Assembly: GCA_016521575.1 (NCBI GenBank)
Contig: JAEKDP010000008.1
Location: forward strand, 134,304 to 167,754
Source of the DNA: Rhodobacteraceae bacterium F11138
Lineage (GTDB): Bacteria > Pseudomonadota > Alphaproteobacteria > Rhodobacterales > Rhodobacteraceae
DNA length: 33,451 bases
Direction of reading: 5' to 3'
Shown piece after piece: positions 24,296 through 33,390 of the stretch. Numbering within the stretch: the first letter of the stretch is position 1; each line of letters opens with the position of its first letter. The notes under the pieces are model-generated. The model worked only from the letters and a program-made list of their open reading frames with translations. It was not told the DNA's origin and ran no database searches. Both the position numbers and the translations under genes were made by a program.

Positions 24296-24468
24296 GGTCG
24301 GCATTGTGGATAAGTTGGGTGGGCGGCAGCGCTTGGTGAAGGAGGCAGAGATTTCGGAAGATCTGGCACTCGCAACTGAGAGAGCCAACGTCTTGCGTCC
24401 GATCTTGGAGCTGGAGCGAGCAGGAAGTGAGGTGGGCCCGTTGCTATTGGCTGCGGCAGAGGAGTTGG

Positions 24469-25884
24469 GAGCTATGCCCGAAAGTTGGTGACGGCGTGAT
24501 CAGGCGGCGGTTGGAAGTTGCTTGATGCCGTCTTCGAAGGCAATCCCCTGAATGATCTCTGGTAAACGGTTCGCGCCGTCGAGCTTCCGCCATTTCGATT
24601 GCGCCGACATCATGAGCCGGAATGCCATCGCGAGGCCGGTTTTCCTGCTCAGGCAGCCCCTGGTCTTGCCGGTCCGGTGGCGGACCGTGGCGAAGGTGCT
24701 CTCGATGGGGTTCGAGGTCCGGATGTGTTTCCAATGTTCGGCCGGGAAGTCATAGAAGGCGAGAAGCACGTCTCGGTCCTTAACCAACTTGGCGACCGCC
24801 TTGTCGTATTTGACACCATAGGTCTCGACGAAGAAATCGAAGGCGGCTTCGGCCTCCGCCCGGGTCTCGGCCTGCCAGATGTCGTGCAGATGGCCCTTGG
24901 CCTTGGGCTGCACCGACTTGGGCATCGCGTTGAGCACGTTGCCCGTCTTGTGAACCCAACACCTCTGCTCGCGGGTGGTGCCGAAGACCTCGCGCAGCGC
25001 CGCCCAGAACCCGAGAGCGCCATCGCCTACGGCCAGGTCCGGGGCGTGAGCGAGACCGCGGCGCTTGAGGTCGAGCAGCAGTTCGCGCCAGCTCTGCGTG
25101 CTTTCGCGGTAGCCATCGGTGAGGCCCAGAACCTCCTTGCGACCCCATTCATCCGCGCCGATCAGCACCAGGACGCATTGCTTTTCCTCGGCCATGCGCG
25201 GTCGGAAGTAGACGCCATCGGCCCAGATATAGACGATGCGCCGCGCGCCCAGGTTGCGGCCCTGCCAGCGCTCGTATTCTTCCCACCATGCAGCCTTGAG
25301 CCGGGAAATGGTGGTTGACGACAGCCCGGCGGCGTTCGGCCCCAGGAGAGCGGCAAGAGCTTCCTGGAAATCGCCCGTCGAGATGCCCTTGAGATAGAGC
25401 CAGGGCAGCAGTTCTTCAACCGACTTGGCCTTGCGCAGATAAGGCGGCAGGATCGAAGACGTGAACCGGATCTTCTCGGCCCCATCTCCCCGATCTCGAA
25501 TGCGCGGCACCTTGACCGGCACCGGGCCAATCCCGGTCATGACCTCGCGCTCGGGAAGATGACCGTGCCGGACAATGCGCGCCCGGCCATCTTCGGTCCT
25601 TTCGCCGGCATGGGCCGCAAGCAGTGCGGACAGCTCCGCTTCAACGGCTTGCTGGATCAACTCGCGCGCACCTGATCGCAAGACATCCGTGAGCGGATCG
25701 GGTGAAAATCCCCCTTTCGGCAGATTGCTTCGCAATCGCCTGTCGGCAATGGATGGATCGGGCAACGGCGTGATGGTAGAATTCTTCATGTGGCATATCC
25801 TTTTCTCTGCAGAGAATTGCGGCGCGTGAACAACGCCATGATATGCCGCCCCTCAGGGCCATCACCAACTTTCAGCTTTATCTC
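24469..25884 (-). mobile_element. IS256-family insertion sequence, 1416 bp
   Basis: The ends read GAGCTATGCCCGAAAGTTGG (left) and, inward on the other strand, GAGATAAAGCTGAAAGTTGG (right), sharing GAAAGTTGGTGA and GG. The 9-bp direct repeat AGGAGTTGG flanks it (24460-24468 and 25885-25893), within the 8-9 bp expected for the family. One transposase gene is present. The element is complete. Confidence 0.92.
24500..25789 (-). CDS. IS256-family (mutator-type) transposase
   Basis: DDE transposase of 429 residues, standard for IS256/mutator. Typical regions are ELIQQAVEAELSALLAAHAG (N-terminal), VMTGIGPVPVKVPRIRDR, LPPYLRKAKSVEELLPWLYL and the catalytic residues: Asp in YIWADGVYFRPR (about 198), Asp in LAVGDGALGFWAAL (about 260) and Glu in SNPIESTFATVRHRT (about 365). 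CWVHKTGNVLNAMPK is the conserved C-x2-H block. It is oriented opposite to tniA. The frame is complete, so the element is probably active. Confidence 0.95.
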   Translation of the reverse strand: MKNSTITPLPDPSIADRRLRSNLPKGGFSPDPLTDVLRSGARELIQQAVEAELSALLAAHAGERTEDGRARIVRHGHLPEREVMTGIGPVPVKVPRIRDRGDGAEKIRFTSSILPPYLRKAKSVEELLPWLYLKGISTGDFQEALAALLGPNAAGLSSTTISRLKAAWWEEYERWQGRNLGARRIVYIWADGVYFRPRMAEEKQCVLVLIGADEWGRKEVLGLTDGYRESTQSWRELLLDLKRRGLAHAPDLAVGDGALGFWAALREVFGTTREQRCWVHKTGNVLNAMPKSVQPKAKGHLHDIWQAETRAEAEAAFDFFVETYGVKYDKAVAKLVKDRDVLLAFYDFPAEHWKHIRTSNPIESTFATVRHRTGKTRGCLSRKTGLAMAFRLMMSAQSKWRKLDGANRLPEIIQGIAFEDGIKQLPTAA

Positions 25885-27375
25885 AGGAGTTGGGTGTCTC
25901 CCGTAGTTCTGCCTGGGATTTCTATCGCAGACTGAAGCACAACGACGGGCGATCGAGCGCGCTACTGCCGAAGCGTCGCGGCCCAAAACATGGGTCGCGT
26001 CGCTTGGGGCAAGAAGTGGAAGGCATAATCGAAAAGGTTTTGCGCCAACATTACTTGGTGCCGGAACCTCCCAGTTTCTTGAGGATCGTGGGTGAGGTTC
26101 GGGCCGAGTGCGTTTCTCGGGGCTTTCGACCGCCAACCCGTCGTACGATCAAGGCTCGTCTTGACGCGATGGACCAACGCGAGGTGCTGCGGAAGCGGAA
26201 AGGGGCGAAAGTGGCGAGGCAGGTGTTCGAGGCGAGGGCAGGGCGTTTGGGCGTGGAACGCCCCTTGGCGGTCGTTCAGATCGATCACACTTTGGCGGAC
26301 ATCATTCTCGTCGATCAGGTCGAGCGCAAGCCCTTGGCCCGACCATGGCTGACGCTTGCGATCGATGTGGCGACCAGGATCGTTCTGGGTATTTACGTTA
26401 GCTTCGACGCGCCATCGGTTCTGTCCATTGGCCTGTGTCTGGATCACTGCGTTCGGCAGAAGTCGATCCGCACGCCGGAGGCTCTGGATGAGTTGTACTG
26501 GCCAGCAGCCGGAATTCCCCAAGCCATCCACGTTGACAACGGGCGGGACTTTCGCAGCGATGCCTTCCAATCGGCCTGCAAAGAATGGGGAATCAAAGTC
26601 GAGTACAGGCCGCCAGGTCGGGTGCATTTTGGCGGTCACATTGAGCGTCTGATCGGGACGACCATGGGTGCCGTGCATGTGCTGCCTGGAACGACGCAAT
26701 CGTCGCCGAAGGACAAGGGTGAGTACGACAGCGCTGGTAAGGCCGCCATGACGCTGAACGAGTTCGAGGACTGGATTCATCTCGAGATTTGCCGCTATCA
26801 CAACACACGCCACAGTGGCCTCGGACGAGCCCCGTTGGCAGCTTGGGCGGACCTTGGTGGCGATGATGCCGGTCGGCAGGTCATTGATACCGAGGCTTTC
26901 CGCATAAGTTTTCTTCCTTCGGAACGTCGACAACTGGGACGGACCGGGATCAATCTGTTTTCGGTGGGCTACTGGAACGATGCGTTCGGGCCGATGATCG
27001 GCCGCGGCGCCGGGAGGGTCACGGTCAAGTATGACCCCCGCGATATGTCCCAGGTTTGGGTCATCACGGAGGACGGGCGCACAGTTGCAGCGCGCTACAA
27101 GGACCTCTCACGGCCGCGGATCTCACTTTGGGAGTCGCGTCGCGCCAGGGCGATCTATCATGAGCGCCATGGCGGATCGATCTCGGAGGCGATGCTGTTT
27201 CGGATTATCGAAGAACAGCGCCGTATAGCTCACGCTGCCCGGCAGCAAACGCTGTCAGCGCGATTGGAAGGCGAACGCCAGGCGCGGCTTCCGAGCGACA
27301 AGCCAAAGCGTGATCCGTCCCGCGAGATGTTCGCGATTGATACCAGCAACCCTGACCTTCCCACTTACCCGATTG

Positions 27376-28242
27376 ATGATTTTGATGGACTCCGACGAAA
27401 GACTTGACCTCATTCGCAGCGATCGCTGGATCGCGTTTGACCGCGCGACAATTGTTCTCAACAGACTGATATCCTTGATGGAGATGCCTCGGCAGTCCCG
27501 GATGCCGGGTCTCATGGTCTATGGCAGTTCCGGGATTGGCAAAACCATGGTCGCCAAGAGGATGGAGGGTCTCTATCCCTCCGAGTACGCCTCTGACATG
27601 GGGGTCACTCGCACGCCGATCTTGCTCTTGCAGGCGCCACCGGCACCGGATGAACGGCGGTTTTACCAGCACATTCTCGCGTCGATCGGCGCACCCATGT
27701 GGGGTAGGCACACGGTGTCCGAACTGGAGGTGAGGGCCCTCAGCCACTTGCGTGACATGGATCTCAAGATGATCATGATCGACGAGGTTCATAACCTGCT
27801 GGCGGGGAGCTATCGGGAGCAGCGGCGCTTCCTCAACATGCTGCGGTTCCTGGCCAATGATCTTTGCGCATCCCTCGTCGTGTTTGGCGTCAACGAAGCC
27901 GTCGATGCCATTCGGGGCGACGAGCAATTGGCTCGCAGGCTCGATGAGCACTTCCTCCCGCTCTGGGAGGACGACGTTGAGTTTTCGCGTCTTGTCCAGA
28001 CCCTGATCGCTGCGATGCAGTTGGAACGCGGATCGGGCCTGAGCGTCCAATCGCTACGGACCATTCTGGGTGTGACGGGTGGCGTCACATCTCGTGTCTT
28101 CACGATGATCAAGGCGCTGGCCATTGACGCGATCGAGACCGGCGAGGAGCGGATTACCGATGAGGCCATTCAAACCTGGCAGCCTGTCTGGGCCAAGTAC
28201 AGCTGGAACATTCGGCGACAACCATTGCCGGCGTTTCAGTGA
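27376..28242 (+). CDS. tniB: TniB, AAA+ ATPase of the transposon (TnsC-like)
   Basis: ATPase of 288 residues. Walker A is VYGSSGIGKTMVA (about 49), Walker B is KMIMIDEVHNLLAG (about 131), and sensor/arginine-finger regions are in VVFGVNEAVDAIRGDEQLARR. TniB binds target DNA and activates TniA, like TnsC in Tn7 and MuB in Mu. ATG 27376 (MILMDSDERL) or ATG 27385 could start it; both overlap the end of tniA, as expected for coupled genes. Its stop overlaps the tniQ start (GTGA). The length is near that of Tn5053 TniB (about 302). All motifs appear intact. Confidence 0.93.
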   Translation: MILMDSDERLDLIRSDRWIAFDRATIVLNRLISLMEMPRQSRMPGLMVYGSSGIGKTMVAKRMEGLYPSEYASDMGVTRTPILLLQAPPAPDERRFYQHILASIGAPMWGRHTVSELEVRALSHLRDMDLKMIMIDEVHNLLAGSYREQRRFLNMLRFLANDLCASLVVFGVNEAVDAIRGDEQLARRLDEHFLPLWEDDVEFSRLVQTLIAAMQLERGSGLSVQSLRTILGVTGGVTSRVFTMIKALAIDAIETGEERITDEAIQTWQPVWAKYSWNIRRQPLPAFQ

Positions 28243-29198
28243 GTATCCGACCACTGCCGAGGTGTCCGGCTCCACTTCGAGATGAGTTGCTGTCGAGCTG
28301 GATCGCTCGCCTTGCCGTTGCCAACCATTGCTCGGTGCCAGAACTCTGCGGGTATCTGGGGTTTGCTGGTGATCGCTCGCCGGAAACACTGGAGGAGCTG
28401 GAGGGCGTGGACGTCGAACGTATGTGCATGATAACGCGCCTGGAGCGAAGCGATCTTAACAACACGTTGCTCACGCGCCGCGCAGAGTTTCCGGTCGAAT
28501 GCATTTCCTGGTCGGACTTTCAGCATTGCGTGGCGTGCGCCCGCGAGACGCCTGGAGTTTCGCTGTGCCATTGGCGTTGCGCGTGGTCATTGACCTGCCA
28601 AATCTGTGGTTCCGAGCTGGTGCCTCTACGGCCCGATCCCAAAGCGAGCGACTATCTTCCTGCTCGGCTACGCGCCCGCGTTATCGAAGGGGCAGGGCAG
28701 TTGAAGCGTGCCTATCAACAGGGCAACGGCCGTGCTGGTCGGCGGGTGGACATCACAATGCAGGTTGTCGGTGTTCTTGAGCGCGGGTTTCGCCACGGCT
28801 CGATCTTCTCCCAATGTCGCTACGACCGATGGCTCGCGCTCGCAGCCTTGAACCTTGGTATGACACGGCCTTTGCTCGCTGTGGCAATCGCGTTGCGCAA
28901 TGATCCCGCAGCGGGGGCAAGGCTGTGTATGGCGTTTCCTCAACGGCGGAAAATCCTGGATCGGCTGGCCAGCCTCGCCGACGATTTGCCATTTCTTGGA
29001 GCTGGGCGAGGTGAAAATCATGTAGGCCGGTCACAGAGGCAACGCACGCATTTCGCCGCAACACCTCAACCCGAGTACCTCACGGCGGCGAGGCAAGCGA
29101 TCGATCAACTCGGTGCAACCGCGGACCGCAGTGAGCTTCTCAGGCGTGCGGAAATCATCCTTGAAACCTCCCGACAACATGCTGTGGATATCCAGTAA
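28239..29198 (+). CDS. tniQ: TniQ, target-site adaptor (TnsD/TniQ family)
   Basis: Protein of 319 residues starting at GTG 28239, overlapping the tniB stop by 4 bp. The N terminus CPAPLRDELLSSWIARLA, followed by NHCSVPELCGYLG, is the TniQ signature. A zinc-ribbon-like part follows: HCVACARETPGVSLCHWRCAW (split C-x2-C and C/H residues), then TCQICGSELVPLRP. TniQ proteins link the ATPase to the target site. This one is shorter than the roughly 400 residues of Tn5053 TniQ, so its C-terminal domain is reduced. It ends 69 bp before the transposon terminus, and no further gene lies inside the element. Confidence 0.9.
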   Translation: MSIRPLPRCPAPLRDELLSSWIARLAVANHCSVPELCGYLGFAGDRSPETLEELEGVDVERMCMITRLERSDLNNTLLTRRAEFPVECISWSDFQHCVACARETPGVSLCHWRCAWSLTCQICGSELVPLRPDPKASDYLPARLRARVIEGAGQLKRAYQQGNGRAGRRVDITMQVVGVLERGFRHGSIFSQCRYDRWLALAALNLGMTRPLLAVAIALRNDPAAGARLCMAFPQRRKILDRLASLADDLPFLGAGRGENHVGRSQRQRTHFAATPQPEYLTAARQAIDQLGATADRSELLRRAEIILETSRQHAVDIQ

Positions 29199-29267
29199 TT
29201 AAGGGCACAACTTCCAGAGCTTTCCCTTCAAGTTTACCTGCGTCCAGGAAATAAGGGCACAGTGACA
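29191..29267 (-). repeat. Right transposon end with two terminal motifs
   Basis: The inner copy TCCAGTAATTAAGGGCACA (29191-29209) and the outer copy GTCCAGGAAATAAGGGCACA (29242-29261) are inverted relative to the left-end motifs. The element ends with TGACA at 29263-29267. There are fewer repeats here than at the left end, as is common in asymmetrical Tn7-like and Tn402-like transposons. Confidence 0.75.
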
Positions 29268-29623
29268 ACAGCATCGACACCTGGATTGTGTCGCACGGGC
29301 TTGGCCGTTTGGCTCCGCCGCCCGAACGGTTCGAACCGACCCGTGTTCCCGCCCGGCCCCGGCTTCAAGGCAACTTGGGTGCGGGTGGGTTTCAAACTGT
29401 GATCTGGGCGACCGGGTATCGGCCGGATCACCGTTTCGTCGATCTGCCGGTGTTTGACGCCAAGGGTCGGATACGCCACGACGGCGGCGTCGTCGCGCCG
29501 GGACTTTGCGTGATGGGGCTGCCCTATCTGCGCCGTCGCCGCTCCACTTTCATCTCCGGAGCGGGTGGCGATGCGGCGGCATTGGTGCCACATCTGCTCC
29601 GCCGGACGCGCTGCGCCGCCTAG
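29268..29623 (+). pseudogene. Flavin-containing monooxygenase-like protein, C-terminal fragment
   Basis: The reading frame is open from the transposon junction to TAG 29621-29623 and encodes IDTWIVSHGLGRLAPPPERF, then GGFQTVIWATGYRPDHRFVD, GGVVAPGLCVMGLPYLRRRR and STFISGAGGDAAALVPHLL. The W-ATGYRPD block is the conserved motif near the second nucleotide-binding domain of flavin monooxygenases and related NAD(P)/FAD oxidoreductases. The FAD- and NADPH-binding GxGxxG parts are missing; they were removed at the transposon's right end and are not found on its left side. It converges with the large regulator gene. Non-functional as it stands. Confidence 0.82.
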
Positions 29624-29674
29624 AGTATTTCGCATCAGCCCTGAGGCATCCGACGCGGCCCGAAACAGGCAAAT

Positions 29675-29700
29675 GCACCGCGTCCACCGATGCGCGGTGC
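29675..29700. terminator. Hairpin between convergent genes
   Basis: GCACCGCG (29675-29682) and CGCGGTGC (29693-29700) form a perfect 8-bp GC-rich stem with a 10-nt loop. It sits between the stops of the monooxygenase fragment and the regulator. There is no T tract on either side, so it is at best a weak or bidirectional terminator. Confidence 0.35.
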
Positions 29701-29722
29701 CTCACGCACGAGGCGAATTGCA

Positions 29723-32700
29723 TTAGATCAGCGCTCGCGCGCGCAGTCCTTCCGGATGCGTACCCGCGCGTTCGGCCAGTTGTCCCAGCTCGAAACGCAA
29801 AGTCTCGTCCGTAACACCCAACTCGACCAGAGCGGTTGCGGCACGCAACTCCGACAGGCTTTCGGAGTTCGAGCGCGCGCGCGACAGTGAGTCGTGCAGC
29901 AAAGCAGCAACCTCGGCGGTGTCGACGCCGGTTCTGCGTGCGTGCTTAGCCCTGACACGCAATATCTCCGGAAACTGGAAGTAGCCGCCGCTTGAGACCG
30001 CGAGGGCCTGCGCTTCGTCCAGAAGGGCCAGCGCCCGCTGTTCCCTGCCATCATGGAGACAGCCCTCGGCCAATACGGTCAGTGCATGGCCCAATCCCAT
30101 TGTCGCGCCGAGGCGCCGGCTTCCGGCAATCCCCTCTTGGAGGCGTCGAATGCCGTCGGCCCGTGCGCCTGATTGCAGCAGGGCCCAGCCTTCGGCGATC
30201 GTCCCCAAGGGGATCAGGAACGGCAGCTTGTGCCGCTCGCCCAGTTCAAGCACGCTGGTGGCTTCCCGTCGTCCGCTCGCGCTGTCACCAGAGAACAATG
30301 CGCAATAGGCGCGGCTCCAATGCGCCAGCCCGCGGGTCAGGTGGTGATCCAGGCGCTCGACACGGGACGCCAGTTCAGCCTGGCACTGCGCCCGCTCCTC
30401 GGCATCCAACCGGATGGCATGCGCGATGGATGAGAACAGGCAGGCGCAAGCGCCCGGATCATGCCCCGAATAGCGCGCGGCCATGCCGCCATGTGCGTCG
30501 GATCGTAAAGGCTTCGTCCCTTGTCGGCTTCGCGCAATAGCGTGTCGTAATCGCCGCGAAAGAACCCATTGGTCCAGAACATGTGCGCGGTCTCGATCCG
30601 GAATTCGGCATTGTCGATCTGACGTTTCTCAAGAAGTGACTGACACTGGCAGGTGATGTCATGCGCCTGATCGTTGCGCCCGCTCAGCATCAGATATTGC
30701 GCTTTGCCGCGCAGAACGACAAAGCGTTCCGAGGCGTCGTCGATTCGGTCGGTCAACGCGGCCGCGCGGTCCAACACGTCGGCCACGGCATCCGCGCTCC
30801 AGCCTTGCATCACCATCTCGGCGACGCTCTCGATTTTGCGCAGACCCAGTTCCAGCCGGTCCCGTTCCGGCCCGTCCGGCAGATCGCCAAGCGCGTCCAG
30901 GCCGGCGTCCAGATGCTCGCGGGCCAGCCGCGGGGCGGCATGTTCCATCGCCTGCGCCGCCGCATTGATGCGATAGTGCGCGGCTTTCGCGGGCAGGTCG
31001 CCGCGCGCGGCGTGATACGCCAGTTCTTGCGGCAATGGGGCGTCGGCACCGGCTACGAGCAAATCGAGGATCCGGCGATGCAGGCCGACACGGTCCTTGC
31101 GCGTCAGCAGCGCATAGGCGCTGCTTTGCAACAGCCCGTGTTTCAGCCGAAAGACACGAACCGGGTGGAACTCGGTTTCGATGAACAGGCCGGTTTCGCA
31201 CAAGCGGTTGCACGCCGGATCGACTGCTGCGGCCGACAAGCCGCTTGCCTGCGCCAGCAGCTTTATGTCGACCCGCCGCCCGAACACCGCCGCTGCCTGC
31301 AACAACGCGCGGTCGTCGGGATCCAGCCTGCGGATGTTCATGGCCAGGATGGACTGGACGCTGGGAGGCAGGTGCGTTCCGGGCGCGTCGTCCGGACGAG
31401 TGGTCAATACCCGTGCGGTTTCTTCGATGAAGAACGGGTTGCCGTCGGTGATCTGAAAAAACGTCTTGGCGTCGGCGTCGTCGCCCGGGATCAAGGCGCG
31501 AAGTATCTCTCCCGTTTCAGTCAGATTCAGCGTCTGCAACGACTGGATTTCGGCGTGACCGGATTGTGCCCAGACCGGATCGTATTCCGGTCTGAAGGTG
31601 ACCAGAACCAGGATCGGCAGGCTCGATGCCGCCTGTATCAGCCGATGGCAAATCGAGGCGCTGACCTCGTCCATCCATTGCAGATCCTCCATCAGCAGAG
31701 TTGTCGGCTGCGTTCGCGCCTCAGCCGCGATCAGGGCCAGCATCGCGATCGTGATATGCTCGGTCCGCTCCGCCGGGGTCGTGCGCACCCAGGTCTCGGA
31801 CTCGGGCGGCAGGTCGAGCAGCGAGCGCAATGCCGGACGGTAGGTCGCCAGTTCAGCGTGGTTGAAGAGCTTGAGATCAAGGGCCACCGAACGGGCCTCT
31901 GCCGGGGCGTTGGCGGGCGTATCACAGATCGAAAGCAGAATGCGACGCGTAAGGTTGAGGCTGATCGAGCGGTCGATCTCCAGCGTGCCACATTCTACGA
32001 TGCGCCAGTCCGTGAACGCGTCAGAGGCGACAAATTCAGCGACGAGGCGTGATTTGCCTACTCCCGGAGCACCCGATATCCCCACGATCCGCCCGCCGGG
32101 ACCGATGCCAACGGCGGCACGCCGCAACAGCCGCAATTCCAGGTCGCGCCCGACAAAGGGCGTCAGGGGCCGGCTTTGGCGCATCTGCCAGCGCGACAGG
32201 CCTCCCGATTCGCCGGCAATCAACTGGCCACCGGATGCGGTCGACACCAGCGTCATGTAACCTTCCACCGCTTCGGCGGCACGGTCCGACAACAGGATGC
32301 CGGGCCGATCCAGGGTCTGCAGCAATTTTGCTGCCGTGCGGATAGGCGCCCCTGAAACATCTTTGGCATCAGTTGTGTCGGACGATGCGAAACGGATCAA
32401 CGCTTCTCCGGTGTCGATTCCGGCTCGGAGGGCCAGTCCCGATACGCCCGCCTTGGCCACCACCTGCTGTGCCTGGCGCGCAGCCTGACAAGCTAGCAAT
32501 GTATGTTCCTGCCGGTCCGTCCGATGACCAAAAACTGCGGCAAAACCAGTGGGATACCGTTGCACGATGTCGCCGCCAAGCTCGCCTATGGCTGTGGCCA
32601 GCAGATCGGACAGCGGCCCGATGGCATCCGCCTCGTCCTCGAGGTCCATCGCCGCTTCGGGGTTCGGACTGACCAGGTCGACGGCACAGATCGACACGAT

Positions 32701-33390
32701 GCCGCGCTCAGGTCGGTCCTGCCCGACGGGCACGCTGACGACCTGTTTCGTCGCCGGCGTCGGCCCGGTCGGCGGATCTCGGGGGATAGGGTGCTGCGCC
32801 TGCTGGGCCAGATCGCGGATCATGTCGGCCGCACTCTCGTTGAACGGAGCGATATCCTGCAGTTTGCGCGCCCAGCCAAGTGCCTCGGCCGGCGAGTCCC
32901 GCAATCGCTCGAACAGCTCGCCAAGAACGGCCGCCATCCGCACCTCGACCTCGGCGACAATGGCGACGCGCCAAGCAGAAAATTCCTCGGCCGCGTCCAG
33001 ATGTATATCTGCCAGCATCGGCCCGCGAAAATCCATGGCCAGGTCGCGCAAGGTTTCGGTCGACAGTTGACGTGGGCCGGAGACCTGCTTCAGCCGAACA
33101 TAGTCAATTTCGGTCTGCGACCGATCCAGCAGTATCTGGTCCCGATCGGCTATCAATCGCTGGCGGCCATCCGTCGACAATGCCTTGCGCAGCTTTGACA
33201 GGGACCAACGCAAAGCACCACGGGGATCGTCAGGCAGGTTCCAGAGCAATTCGCAAAGCCGCTCTCGCCGCACCGGCCGATCCTGGACAGCCAGGTAAGC
33301 CAGCAGCGCCTTTGTTTTCTGCGATTTTGGCAGTTCGATCTCGGAGCCGTCTTGTACCAGCCTAACCGGACCGAGCAACTTAATCTCGAT
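29723..33390 (-). pseudogene. Large SARP-like/cyclase-like/AAA-type regulator with a frameshift
   Basis: The N-terminal frame (to 30337) and the C-terminal frame (30484-29723) are parts of one gene, about 1220 residues in total. Residues 1-95 form an OmpR/BTAD-type winged helix (LLGPVRLVQDGSEIELPKSQ, RGALRWSLSKLRKAL). Residues about 228-380 resemble a class III nucleotide cyclase (AVDLVSPNP, GGDIVQRYPTGFAAVFG, LRAGIDTGEALI), but the second metal Asp is replaced in YPTG, so it is probably not catalytic. An ATPase follows (PFVGRDLELRLL, Walker A SGAPGVGKSRLV about 437, Walker B LLMEDLQWMDEVS about 563). The rest is helical, TPR-like. The frame breaks at 30477-30492 in an imperfect 8-bp tandem duplication; afterwards ARYSGHDPGACA continues the family's conserved block. 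It may be a true pseudogene or a sequence error. Confidence 0.75.

Larger units (their letters stand above)
24306..27407 (+). pseudogene. tniA: TniA transposase (DDE, TnsB/Mu type), split by an IS256-family element
   Basis: The 5' part (24306-24468, GTG start) encodes DKLGGRQRLVKEAEISEDL to LLLAAAEEL. The 3' part (25894-27407) continues GVSRSSAWDFYRRLKHND. Removing the IS and one 9-bp repeat restores AAEEL-GVSRSS in frame and gives 558 residues, close to the 559 known for TniA of Tn5053. The helical HTH domains lie in the N-terminal third. The catalytic core has Asp in AVVQIDHTLADI (about 185), Asp in AIHVDNGRDF (about 268) and Glu in GGHIERLIGT (about 305). The Mu-type C-terminal domain follows (YDPRDMSQVWV). 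All catalytic residues remain, so excision of the IS would restore it. The stop overlaps the tniB start region. Confidence 0.92.
24173..29267 (+). mobile_element. Tn402/Tn5053-like tniABQ transposon (about 3.7 kb without its IS256 insertion)
   Basis: The left terminus begins TGTCGTGGTGCCCTTAATTC. The right terminus read inward begins TGTCACTGTGCCCTTATTTC. The two share TGTC, then TGCCCTTA and TTCCTGGACGC at the same offset. Additional copies of the terminal motif lie inside both ends. The only genes are tniA, tniB and tniQ in the order typical of the Tn402/Tn5053 family. No tniR resolvase, res site, resistance gene or other cargo is seen. No matching 5-bp target duplication is present (CCGAG on the left, ACAGC on the right). 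tniA is split by an IS256-type element. Confidence 0.85.

Noticed and set aside
24173-29267. CRISPR-associated (Tn7-like) transposon
   Set aside because: tniA, tniB and tniQ resemble such systems, but no cas gene, CRISPR repeat or guide sequence lies inside the element.
30661-32052. 463-codon open frame on the plus strand
   Set aside because: It is antisense to the ATPase part of the large regulator; shadow of a GC-rich gene.
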